Position numbers and translations under genes: made by a program. The notes under the pieces are model-generated. The model was not told where the DNA came from. It searched no databases and worked only from the letters and a program-made list of their open reading frames with translations. DNA of 64,000 nt, taken from NCBI GenBank assembly GCA_035503615.1, contig DATJTI010000034.1:5988-69987 (forward strand), in the 5' to 3' direction. Positions within the stretch are counted from its first letter, which is position 1. Each line of letters opens with the position of its first letter. Positions 9,195 through 21,761 of this stretch are shown here, one piece after another. The stretch comes from AP-15 sp035503615. Its GTDB lineage: Bacteria > Pseudomonadota > Alphaproteobacteria > ATCC43930 > CGMCC-115725.

Positions 9195-9273
9195 CCGCTT
9201 TGCGACGCCGCCCGCCGCTTTGCAACGCTGTCCGCCGCTTTGCAACGCCGCGCCGGTCAACCGCCGCAAAGCG
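9195..9273. repeat. Three 20-nt tandem repeats plus an inverted copy
   Basis: The core CCGCTTTGC recurs at 9195, 9215 and 9235 with an exact 20-base period. The inverse GCAAAGCG follows at 9266-9273 and can pair with each copy. The repeats fill the gap between two convergent genes, so alternative stem-loops here could act as a bidirectional terminator. There is no clear T-run. Confidence 0.6.
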
Positions 9274-9283
9274 ACGCCGGAGG

Positions 9284-9715
9284 TCAGCGTGCGGTCTGTT
9301 GCTTGGCCATTTCGCGCAATTCGTCGAGACCTTCGCTGGCCCGCTTGCGCAGGACATCGGCGGCTTCCGAGCCGGCCTTGGTCGCCAGCATCGTGAGCTC
9401 GCGCCCGTGATCGATACTGCGCGCGAGCATCTGCTTCGCATATTCGGTGTTTTTGGCGATGCGATCCTCGGTCGAGCTCGGCTGGACGAGATCGCGGAAC
9501 ATGACCGTGACATCTTCGAGCGTCTGGCGGGCGATCTCGATATGGCGCCGGGCGACCGCCTGGACCCCTTCGACAGCGAGCTGGTTTGCCTGGCTCAATG
9601 CCTCGATGTTGCGGCGCTGGCAGGCCATCAGCGCCTCGATGTCGAACGGGCGAAAGCGAAAATCGGTCATCATCTTGGTCACGTCGAAATCGAAGAAGCT
9701 CGGGCGGGCATCCAT
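9284..9715 (-). CDS. Phasin family protein
   Basis: A 143-residue, mainly helical protein. The Phasin_2-like segment runs through RPFDIEALMACQRRNIEALS, then QAVARRHIEIARQTLEDV and a C-terminal coiled-coil-like stretch with AGSEAADVLRKRASEGL. Phasins coat polyhydroxyalkanoate granules and control their size. No PHA synthase is in the window, so its presence in the genome is only implied. The gene is convergent with the kinase gene. Confidence 0.88.
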   Translation of the reverse strand: MDARPSFFDFDVTKMMTDFRFRPFDIEALMACQRRNIEALSQANQLAVEGVQAVARRHIEIARQTLEDVTVMFRDLVQPSSTEDRIAKNTEYAKQMLARSIDHGRELTMLATKAGSEAADVLRKRASEGLDELREMAKQQTAR

Positions 9716-9823
9716 GGCGTGCGATCCGTTTCGGGGCTGGGTTTATTGTGCGGTGCACAACGAATGGAATATCGGTGCGCCGCCCCCTGGCGTCAAGCGT
9801 CGATTATTGCGCGGCAACAGAAA

Positions 9824-10477
9824 TCAGCCGGCAATAGCGGCGTCGCCGCGCCGCAGCGGCGCCTGAGCGACCAGCCAACGCTCGATCCGCCGCAGCCGGG
9901 CGTCGAGTGCCGCCATGGTTGCTGCGAGGTCGGGAGACTCGTCGCGGCGCCACACGCGCATCGCCCCGAGATAGGCAGCACCGGTCAGCTTGACGGTGAG
10001 CGCGCCGCGCAGCCCGCCGGTCGGGATGTCGGCAGTTTCGAGCATCCATCTGAGCGAGCGCGCCAGCGTTGCGGCCAACGCGAGCGCCGACACGGGATCG
10101 CCGGTCAAATCGCGGCGCAGCACTTCGAGCGTGGGGCGATAGGGGCGCAGCGCGTCGAATCGCCGCATCAGCAGATCGAACAGCCTGTCGCGCGGGCGCT
10201 CGTCGGTCTCGGCGGCGGGCGGCTCGGCCAGTACCCTTTCGTCGATCCGCCGCAGGAACCCGCACAGGATCGCCTGCTTCGAGGCAAACTGCCGGTAGAC
10301 CTGCAGAACCGGCATCCCGGCCTCCTCGGCGATCGCCGCCAGCGACAACCGACGCCAGCCCTCGCTGGCGATCCGCGCCAGCGCGGCATCGATGATGCGG
10401 TCGGCATCGTCGCGCATCGCAGCACCCTGAGCGCGCCTGCGTCGCGGAGTCCCGCCATCGTTGGTGGTGCTGTCCAT
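9824..10477 (-). CDS. TetR family transcriptional regulator
   Basis: A 217-residue protein with an N-terminal TetR helix-turn-helix: RIIDAALARIASEGWRRLSL, then AIAEEAGMPVLQVYRQFASK at about residues 42-61. The C-terminal ligand domain is not diagnostic. I chose the ATG beginning MDSTTND; a second ATG at MRDDADRI is 20 residues further in and also possible. It lies 43 bases after proC on the same strand, so it may be the last gene of the ubiK-ybjN-proC transcript. Confidence 0.85.
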   Translation of the reverse strand: MDSTTNDGGTPRRRRAQGAAMRDDADRIIDAALARIASEGWRRLSLAAIAEEAGMPVLQVYRQFASKQAILCGFLRRIDERVLAEPPAAETDERPRDRLFDLLMRRFDALRPYRPTLEVLRRDLTGDPVSALALAATLARSLRWMLETADIPTGGLRGALTVKLTGAAYLGAMRVWRRDESPDLAATMAALDARLRRIERWLVAQAPLRRGDAAIAG

Positions 10478-10520
10478 CCCGCAATCTCCGCAATGCCACG
10501 ATCGAGGCAGTGCCGCGGGC

Positions 10521-11366
10521 TCAGCTCGCCAGCTCGCGCGAGCGCGCCGTGGCCGCGGCGACCGCGCGGCCGAGCAGGGCGGCGAGACCATCCTCGGCCA
10601 TCAGCACATCGAGTGCCGCGCGGGTGGTGCCACCGGGGCTGGTCACGTTTTCGCGCAGCTGCGCCGGGCTCTCCGCGGAGCACCGGGCGAGCTCGGCCGA
10701 GCCGGCGACGGTGACGAGTGCGAGGCGCGCGGCCAGCGCGTCCGGCAGACCCACCGTGCGCCCGGCCTCGGCCAGCGCCTCGATCAGCAGGAACACATAG
10801 GCCGGCCCGCTGCCGGACACCGCGGTCACCGCATCGAGCAGGGCCTCGTCCTCGACCCAGGCGCTTTCACCGGCCGCTGCCAGCAATCTGTCGCACAGCC
10901 GGCGCTGCGCGGCGGTGACGCGCCGGTCGGCGCAGGCGACGGTGATGCCGCGGCCGATCGCCGCCGGCGTATTCGGCATCGTGCGCACCAGCGCAGCCGG
11001 GCCGAGATGATTGGTGATCCCGGCCATCGTCTTGCCGGCGACGATCGACACGAACAGGCTCGGCGCTTCGGCCCAGCGGCGGTAGCCGGGCAGGACCGTG
11101 TCGATGATCTGCGGCTTGACCGCAAAGACCACGGCGTCGGGCGCCGGCTCGGCCGGCAGCTCCTCAGCCGACCGGAACCATGAGACGGTATCCCCGGCGG
11201 CGAAATCGGCAACCGGTCCGGCCGGCTCGACGACGAGGAACCGGCTGGCGATGCGATCTGCGATCCAGCCGCGCAGCAGGGCCGATCCCATCTTGCCGCA
11301 GCCGACCAAGACAAGGGTCCGGCAGCAGGGGTCACCGCTATCGCGTCGCTCGGCGATGCCGCTCAT
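10521..11366 (-). CDS. proC: Pyrroline-5-carboxylate reductase
   Basis: A 281-residue enzyme that performs the last step of proline synthesis, NAD(P)H-dependent reduction of pyrroline-5-carboxylate. The Rossmann motif is LVLVGCGKMGSALLRGW near residues 18-34. Later blocks VRTMPNTPAAIGRGITV and VTAVSGSGPAYVFLLIEAL are the P5CR signature, and the C-terminus has SPAQLRENVTSPGGTTRAAL. It follows the ybjN gene by 34 bases, a common alphaproteobacterial arrangement. Confidence 0.96.
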   Translation of the reverse strand: MSGIAERRDSGDPCCRTLVLVGCGKMGSALLRGWIADRIASRFLVVEPAGPVADFAAGDTVSWFRSAEELPAEPAPDAVVFAVKPQIIDTVLPGYRRWAEAPSLFVSIVAGKTMAGITNHLGPAALVRTMPNTPAAIGRGITVACADRRVTAAQRRLCDRLLAAAGESAWVEDEALLDAVTAVSGSGPAYVFLLIEALAEAGRTVGLPDALAARLALVTVAGSAELARCSAESPAQLRENVTSPGGTTRAALDVLMAEDGLAALLGRAVAAATARSRELAS

Positions 11367-11400
11367 CGCGCGCCGCCCCGTCTCAGGCCGCCCCGACGTC

Positions 11401-11907
11401 TCAGGCTTCTCCGACCGGGTCGATCATCGCCGCCGCCATGGCTTCGGCCGGTTTCTTGCCGCCCCACAGCACCAGCTGAAACGCCGGGTAGAACCGCTCG
11501 CATTCCGATAGCGCGATATCGACGAGGTCCTCGACCTGCTCGGCGCTCGCCGCCATGACACCGCGCAGCAGCACGGCATGGCGGAAGGCAGGCGAATTGT
11601 CCTCGGCCGACAGGTCGAAATGGCCGAGCCACAGCTTTTCGTTGGCCAGCGCCAGCAGCTCATAGACCGCGGCCCGGCGGCCTCGCGGCGCCTTCATATC
11701 GAAGCCGCAGGAAAAGTGCATCGCGCAGATTTCCTCCTGCCAGACGAAATAGAGCCGGTAATCGCACCAGCGACCGGAAATCTCGACCACCAGCTCCTCT
11801 TCGCTGGCGCGATCATGGGCCCAGTCATTGGCGCTGACGATCTCTTCGACGAGATCGATCGGATTGCCGGAGAACGGGGTCGGTTCGGAAGGCGCAACGG
11901 AGGTCAT
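11401..11907 (-). CDS. YbjN domain-containing protein
   Basis: A 168-residue protein of the YbjN family, which has a fold like type III secretion chaperones and no settled function. Recognisable segments are NDWAHDRASEEELVVEISG, the central YRLYFVWQEEICAMHFSCGF and LANEKLWLGHFDLS. The start at MTSVAPSEP has GGAG 7 bases upstream (GAAGGAGCGCCCG), better than the upstream in-frame ATG. It lies between ubiK and proC. Near its stop codon a short duplicated segment is seen (TCTCAGG twice within 25 bases). Confidence 0.85.
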   Translation of the reverse strand: MTSVAPSEPTPFSGNPIDLVEEIVSANDWAHDRASEEELVVEISGRWCDYRLYFVWQEEICAMHFSCGFDMKAPRGRRAAVYELLALANEKLWLGHFDLSAEDNSPAFRHAVLLRGVMAASAEQVEDLVDIALSECERFYPAFQLVLWGGKKPAEAMAAAMIDPVGEA

Positions 11908-11954
11908 CGGGCGCTCCTTCGGGCAGCTCGACAGAGATAGAGGATGAAACCAGG

Positions 11955-12266
11955 TCACGAATCGGGCGATGCTGGCGGGTCGGTCGCGGCAACTCCGGCC
12001 GGCGACTGAGGCTCGTGCAGCGCCGCGAGCACGCGCTCGAGTTCGGCGACCCGCCGGGCCAGGTCCTCCTGCTCGGTTCGCGCCTTCGCCGCCATCTCCT
12101 TGACCGCTTCGAACTCATCGCGGCTGACGAGGTCCATCCCGGCGAGGACGCGCTCAAGCTGCTCGCGCAGCCGGGTCTCGACCTCGCTCTTGACCCCCGA
12201 CAAGGCACCCATCGCGCCGCTCGCGACGCGGGCGAGATCGTCGAATAAACGGCTCTGGCTCTGCAT
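11955..12266 (-). CDS. ubiK: UbiK-type ubiquinone biosynthesis accessory factor
   Basis: A 103-residue protein of the BMFP/YqiC family. It has an N-terminal amphipathic part (FDDLARVASGAMGALSG) and a long coiled coil from about residue 48 to 85 (EFEAVKEMAAKARTEQEDLA). In E. coli UbiK binds lipids and helps the aerobic Ubi complex. The C-terminus is short and proline-rich. It is the first gene of a minus-strand set with ybjN and proC. Confidence 0.85.
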   Translation of the reverse strand: MQSQSRLFDDLARVASGAMGALSGVKSEVETRLREQLERVLAGMDLVSRDEFEAVKEMAAKARTEQEDLARRVAELERVLAALHEPQSPAGVAATDPPASPDS

Positions 12267-12350
12267 CCTCTGCGTCTCCGCGCGGGTGGCGGCGCCTGCC
12301 GCCTGACTGCGCGCTTACATATGGGCGTGCGCTAGCACAAGGGGCATATC

Positions 12351-12369
12351 GAGGGAAGGAATTTCCCTC
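12351..12369. promoter_or_regulatory. Small perfect hairpin before the HAD gene
   Basis: GAGGGAA, five spacer bases and TTCCCTC form a 7-base stem. It ends 18 bases before the preferred start at 12388 and just before AGAGG. It could be an operator or a leader hairpin; no T-run follows, so termination is unlikely. Confidence 0.4.
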
Positions 12370-12387
12370 GGCAGAAGAGGCATGAGG

Positions 12388-13176
12388 ATGCAACCCTTCA
12401 CATATTTCCCGGTGGCACGGCTTCGGGCGGTCCGCTTCGTACTCACCGATGTGGACGATACGTTGACCGATGGTGCGCGGCTGCCCGCCGCTACCTACAG
12501 CGCGCTCGAGCGGCTCGCCGATGCCGGCTTCCGGGTGATCCCGATCACCGCCGCACCGGCTGGCTGGTGCGACTTGATGTGCCGGATGTGGCCGGTCGCC
12601 GCGGTCGTCGGCGAAAATGGCGGGCTGTGCTTTCGCCATGACCGTGAAACGGCGAAAACCGAGCGCCGGTTCTGGGCGTCCGCGGCGGAACGCCAGCGAC
12701 AGCATGCCGAACTCGCCGCACTCGGGGCCCGCATCGCCGCCTCGGTCGGCGGTGCGAGCCTTGCCGCCGATCAGCCCTATCGGGAAACCACGCTCGCCTT
12801 TGCCAATCCGGGTGTGCCGGCGTGCGAACCGATCATCGCCGCGCTCGCCGATGCCGGCGCGCGCAGCGTGGTCAACTCGCTCTGGGTGCTCGGCTGGCTC
12901 GGCGGCTTCGACAAGCTGGCAATGACCCGCAGGATATTGGCGGAATTGTTCGCGACCGATCTCGAGACCGACGGCGACGCGTGCATCTATGTCGGGGATT
13001 CGATGAATGACGAACCGATGTTCGGCTTTTTCGCCAATTCGGTTGGCGTCGCGACGGTGCGCGGTCATGTCGATCGCATGACGACCCCGCCGCGATGGGT
13101 GACAGAGGGCGGCGGCGGTAGCGGCTTTGTCGAAATCGCCGACGCGCTGCTTCGCTGCCGGGCGGATGGCCGCTGA
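12388..13176 (+). CDS. HAD-IIB family hydrolase (sugar-phosphatase type)
   Basis: A 262-residue phosphatase. HAD motif I is VLTDVDDTLTDG near residues 20-31, with the two catalytic aspartates. Motif II is in IPITAAPAGWCD, and motif IV is YVGDSMNDEPMFGFF. The cap is of the C2 (Cof/sucrose-phosphatase) type and the gene resembles mannosyl-3-phosphoglycerate phosphatases; the substrate is not known. There are two in-frame ATGs at 12382 and 12388. AGAGG ends at 12380, so spacing favours 12388. It is divergent from ubiK. Confidence 0.85.
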   Translation: MQPFTYFPVARLRAVRFVLTDVDDTLTDGARLPAATYSALERLADAGFRVIPITAAPAGWCDLMCRMWPVAAVVGENGGLCFRHDRETAKTERRFWASAAERQRQHAELAALGARIAASVGGASLAADQPYRETTLAFANPGVPACEPIIAALADAGARSVVNSLWVLGWLGGFDKLAMTRRILAELFATDLETDGDACIYVGDSMNDEPMFGFFANSVGVATVRGHVDRMTTPPRWVTEGGGGSGFVEIADALLRCRADGR

Positions 13177-13215
13177 CCGCGCATTGCCCGCCTCGGCCGA
13201 TGACATCGCTGCGGG

Positions 13216-13890
13216 TCAATCCTCGACCGAGGCGGCAAGGATCAGGCTGAGCTGGCACAACGGCCGGCCGGTCTCGCCAACCCAGGCGTTGAAGCAGGAT
13301 TGGATCGCGGCCCGGTCCTGGCGGTTCTTGGGCGGCCGTTCCGCGGCACCCCAGCGCTGCAAGGCCGCGACGACCGAATGGGTCAGCACGAACGTATCCT
13401 TGCCGACCATGCGCAAAAAGCTCGGCCCCGAATTGCCGCCCATCTGGCTGAAGCGCTTGGCGAGCGCCTCCCACAGCCCGACGATGTCGCCAGCCGGCCA
13501 ATGCGCGAGCCAGCCGCCAAAGCTGCCATGCTCCTCGGTGATCGCAAGCATCGCCGCGGCGTTGGTGCGCACCGCCTTGAGCTTGCCCCAATGGCGGATC
13601 AACCGGCGGTCGGCGAGCAGCGCTTCGAGCGCCTCGTCCGGCATCGCCCGCACCAGGTGCGGCTCGAACCCGAAAAATACGTCCTCGAAGGCCGGCCATT
13701 TGGCGTCGACCAGGCTGTGCTTGAGCCCGGCGCGAAAGATCCTGAGCGACATTTGCGACAGGTAGCGGCCATCGCCGACGGCTTCGAGTTCGGCGGCACT
13801 GCGCGGTTCGACCAGACGGGAGGCCAGCGCCGCGGCGCCATGCCGGGTCTGCGCTGCTTCGAGGATCGGTGCAAAGGCGGGGACGGTCAT
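13216..13890 (-). CDS. DNA-3-methyladenine glycosylase I family protein
   Basis: A 224-residue protein resembling Tag-type glycosylases: YLSQMSLRIFRAGLKHSLVD near residues 43-62, then KWPAFEDVFFGFEP, LLADRRLIRHWGKLKAVRTN and a C-terminal AAIQSCFNAW helix. Tag removes 3-methyladenine from DNA. The cysteine and histidine zinc ligands of E. coli Tag at the N- and C-termini are not evident, so this is a divergent branch and its substrate is uncertain. The start has GGAGAG 5 bases upstream. It converges with the HAD gene. Confidence 0.8.
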   Translation of the reverse strand: MTVPAFAPILEAAQTRHGAAALASRLVEPRSAAELEAVGDGRYLSQMSLRIFRAGLKHSLVDAKWPAFEDVFFGFEPHLVRAMPDEALEALLADRRLIRHWGKLKAVRTNAAAMLAITEEHGSFGGWLAHWPAGDIVGLWEALAKRFSQMGGNSGPSFLRMVGKDTFVLTHSVVAALQRWGAAERPPKNRQDRAAIQSCFNAWVGETGRPLCQLSLILAASVED

Positions 13891-13930
13891 CGGTCTCTCC
13901 GATGGCGATTGGCGCGCGCCGACCATATCC

Positions 13931-13968
13931 GCATCGATCCGAAAGCGCTGCATCGATCCGAAAGCGCT
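13931..13968. repeat. Two perfect 19-nt tandem copies
   Basis: The unit GCATCGATCCGAAAGCGCT occurs twice head-to-tail in the divergent promoter region between the glycosylase-like gene and the luciferase-like gene. Each unit holds the palindromes ATCGAT and AGCGCT. It could double a regulator site or be a replication-slippage duplication. Confidence 0.75.
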
Positions 13969-14053
13969 GCCGCAATCGCCGGAACGACGCGATTGACGCG
14001 GCCTCGCCCCGGGATCACGCTGATCGAAAAGGGTGCCGCAGCGGAGAGCGACC

Positions 14054-15310
14054 ATGAAGCTGATGTGGTTTCACCTGATGCCGTACACCGAGCTTCCCGA
14101 CGATTTTCGCGAGAGGCATCCCTCGGTCTGGGTCGACATCCACTCGTCGCTGTTCGACCCGCGGCGCGCCCATCACATGTACAACGACTTTATGGATGAG
14201 CTCGAATATGCCGCCGAATGCGGGTTCGATGCGGTCTGCGTCAATGAGCATCACTCGAACGGCTACGGGCTGATGCCGTCGCCCAATCTGATCGCCTCGT
14301 CATTGGCCCGGCGCACCTCGAATGCGGCGCTGTGCGTGATGGGCAATTCGCTCGCGCTCTACAATCCGCCGACTCGGGTGGCCGAGGAATTTGCGATGAT
14401 CGACGTGATCTCGGGCGGACGGCTGATCGCCGGCTTCCCGGTCGGCACGCCGATGGATACCTGCTTCGCATTTGGCCAGAACCCATCGATGCTGCGCGAG
14501 CGCTATCTCGAAGCCCACGATCTGGTGATGCGGGCCTGGACCGAGCCCGACACCTTCGCGTTCAACGGCCGCTTCAACCAGCAGCGCTACGTGAATATCT
14601 GGCCGCGCCCGGTGCAGAAGCCGCACCCGCCGGTCTGGATCCCGGGCGGCGGCTCGGTCGAGACCTGGCAATGGTGCGCCCGGATGGATTACGTCTACGC
14701 CTACCTGTCCTATTTCGGGTTCAAGGACGGGCGCGCGACGATGCAGGGGTTCTGGGACGAGATGGCCCGGCTCGGCAAGGACCGGAACCCGTACCGCGCC
14801 GGCTTTCTGCAATTCGTCGGTGTCGCCGACAGCCGCGAGGAGGCGATGCGCCTCTACAAGGAGCCGGCCGAATATTTCTATGGTCGCTGCCTCAGGGTCG
14901 ATCCGCGCTGGGCGATGCCGCCCGGCTATATCACCGAAGCCACGCAGCGCGCCGGCGTCGTCGGTCAGATCGGTCGCGCCGCCAGCCTCAACGCCCGGCA
15001 GCAGGCGCGGGCCACGACCGACATCGCCGATATCGTCGAGCGCGGCTATGTGATCGTCGGCTCGCCCGACGAGGTGGTCGAGCAACTGACCGAGGTCGCG
15101 ACCGACCTCAATGTCGGCCATCTGATGCTGCTGCTGCAATTCGGCAACATGGGCAAGGAATTGGCGGCCTATAACACGCGGCTCTTTGCCGAGCGGGTCA
15201 TGCCAAAGCTCAAGGGCCTCTTTTCGGAATGGGAGGATCGCTGGTGGCCGCAGCCGATGGCCCGCGCCGAGCGCGCCCTGGTCGAGCCGCCGCTGCTCGC
15301 CGCCGAATAG
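14054..15310 (+). CDS. LLM class flavin-dependent oxidoreductase
   Basis: A 418-residue bacterial luciferase-like monooxygenase that would use reduced FMN supplied by a reductase. Family blocks are GFDAVCVNEHHSNGYG, SLARRTSNAALCVMGNSLAL, then EEFAMIDVISGGRLIAGFPV and an FNQQRYVNIWPRPVQKPHPP segment near residue 180. The C-terminal part checks for VGSPDEVVEQL. The start MKLMWFHLMPY has GGAGAG 5 bases upstream. The substrate is unknown; a second, distant paralogue is at 33594. Confidence 0.88.
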   Translation: MKLMWFHLMPYTELPDDFRERHPSVWVDIHSSLFDPRRAHHMYNDFMDELEYAAECGFDAVCVNEHHSNGYGLMPSPNLIASSLARRTSNAALCVMGNSLALYNPPTRVAEEFAMIDVISGGRLIAGFPVGTPMDTCFAFGQNPSMLRERYLEAHDLVMRAWTEPDTFAFNGRFNQQRYVNIWPRPVQKPHPPVWIPGGGSVETWQWCARMDYVYAYLSYFGFKDGRATMQGFWDEMARLGKDRNPYRAGFLQFVGVADSREEAMRLYKEPAEYFYGRCLRVDPRWAMPPGYITEATQRAGVVGQIGRAASLNARQQARATTDIADIVERGYVIVGSPDEVVEQLTEVATDLNVGHLMLLLQFGNMGKELAAYNTRLFAERVMPKLKGLFSEWEDRWWPQPMARAERALVEPPLLAAE

Positions 15311-15349
15311 CGCCGCCATTAGCGGCAACAACCGAGGCCGGCGCCGGGC

Positions 15350-16801
15350 TCAGCGCGGCAACAGGCTGGTACCCATCAGGAACTGGTCGATCGCGCGGGC
15401 GCATTGACGGCCTTCGCGGATCGCCCAGACGACCAACGACTGGCCGCGGCGCATATCGCCGGCGGCAAACAATTTCGGGACCGAGGTGCGATAATCGACC
15501 GGGTTGGCGAGCACATTGCCGCGCGGGTCGAGGGCGACCCCCGACTCTTCGACCATTCCCGGCTGCCGCGGTCCCAAAAACCCCATCGCCAGCAAGACCA
15601 GCTCCGCCTTCAGCAAAAAGGCGCCGTCGGGAATTTCCCGCATCGCGAACCGGCCGTCCGGGCTCTTGGCCCAATCGAGGCGGACGCATTCGAGTGCGGT
15701 GAGCCGGCCATTCTCGCCGACCGCCCGCTTGGTCAGGACCGACCAGTCGCGCTCGCAGCCCTCTTCCTGCGAAGACGAGGTGCGTAGTTTCAGCGGCCAA
15801 TCGGGCCAGGTCAGCGCCTTGTTCTCACGTTCCGGCGGCTTTGGCAGGATTTCAAGCTGGGTGATCGACGCCGCCCCCTGGCGCACCGAGGTGCCGATGC
15901 AATCGGAGCCGGTGTCGCCGCCGCCGATCACGATCACGTGCTTGCCCTTGGCCGTGATCGTGCCACCAGGTGCCGCGCGCGCCTCATCATCGCCGGCATT
16001 GCGTTTGTTCTGCTGCGGCAGAAACTCCATCGCGAAATGGATGCCGTCGAACTCGCGTCCGGGCACATCGAGGTCGCGCGGCTGCTCGGCGCCGCCGGTC
16101 ATCGCCACCGCATCAAATTCGGCGACGACCTCGCCGATCGCGAGATCGACCCCGATTTCGACCCCGATGCGAAACGTGACGCCCTCGGCGGTCATCTGCC
16201 CGATGCGGCGGTCGATCAGCGATTTCTCCATCTTGAAATCGGGAATGCCGTAGCGCAGCAACCCGCCGATGCGATCGGCTTTTTCAAACAGCGTCACCTG
16301 ATGCCCGGCACGCGCCAATTGCTGCGCGCAAGCCATGCCCGCCGGCCCCGAGCCGATCACCGCGACATTCTTGCCGGTCCGCTGCGCCGGCACGACCGGC
16401 TCGATCCAGCCCTCTTCCCAGCCGCGATCGACGATTGCGCATTCGATCGTCTTGATCGTGACCGGGTTGTCGTCGAGGTTGAGCGTGCACGCCGCCTCGC
16501 ACGGTGCCGGGCAGATGCGGCCGGTGAATTCCGGGAAATTATTGGTTGAATGCAAGGCCCGCAGCGCCGCCCGCCACTGCTCGCGGTAGACGAGGTTGTT
16601 CCAGTCCGGGATCAGATTGTTGACCGGGCAGCCATTGTGGCAGAACGGGATGCCGCAATCCATGCAGCGCGCCGCCTGCCGCTGCGTCTCGGCCGCCGGC
16701 AGCGGCCGCACGAACTCGCCCCAGCTGCGGCGCCGCAGGTCCGGCTTGTCGTAGGGCCGGTCGCGCCGCTCGAATTCGAGAAAGCCGGTGGGCCTAGCCA
16801 T
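15350..16801 (-). CDS. gltD: Glutamate synthase small (beta) subunit
   Basis: A 483-residue NADPH-dependent oxidoreductase that feeds electrons to GltB. N-terminal cysteine clusters for 4Fe-4S centres are in ARCMDCGIPFCHNGCPVNN and RICPAPCEAACTLN. The FAD-binding motif is VAVIGSGPAGMACAQQLA and the NADPH-binding motif is VIVIGGGDTGSDCIG. It lies 90 bases downstream of gltB on the same strand. The length is normal. Confidence 0.96.
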   Translation of the reverse strand: MARPTGFLEFERRDRPYDKPDLRRRSWGEFVRPLPAAETQRQAARCMDCGIPFCHNGCPVNNLIPDWNNLVYREQWRAALRALHSTNNFPEFTGRICPAPCEAACTLNLDDNPVTIKTIECAIVDRGWEEGWIEPVVPAQRTGKNVAVIGSGPAGMACAQQLARAGHQVTLFEKADRIGGLLRYGIPDFKMEKSLIDRRIGQMTAEGVTFRIGVEIGVDLAIGEVVAEFDAVAMTGGAEQPRDLDVPGREFDGIHFAMEFLPQQNKRNAGDDEARAAPGGTITAKGKHVIVIGGGDTGSDCIGTSVRQGAASITQLEILPKPPERENKALTWPDWPLKLRTSSSQEEGCERDWSVLTKRAVGENGRLTALECVRLDWAKSPDGRFAMREIPDGAFLLKAELVLLAMGFLGPRQPGMVEESGVALDPRGNVLANPVDYRTSVPKLFAAGDMRRGQSLVVWAIREGRQCARAIDQFLMGTSLLPR

Positions 16802-16891
16802 TGGCGCCCCCGCTTTCAGCGAACCGCCGCGCGCCGCCCCTCACCCTGGCCCTCTTCCCGCGCGCAGGGAGGGGGAGGGACCTGCGCTGGG

Positions 16892-21556
<4,665 letters not shown>

Positions 21557-21761
21557 CACGGGTGCTCTTCACCTGAACTTGTTTCGCAAATTTCGGCGGC
21601 GCGGCCGCGGAACGGCGCGCAACTGCGATAATAGGCATGACCGGTCACGCGAATCGAGGCTAAATCTCGCCTTGATCAAGATCCACGACGACACGAAGCG
21701 GGCTCGGGTTCGGCGATCGGCGCCGCCCCACCCGCGACTTGGTGATGCGGCGGCGCCGCGG

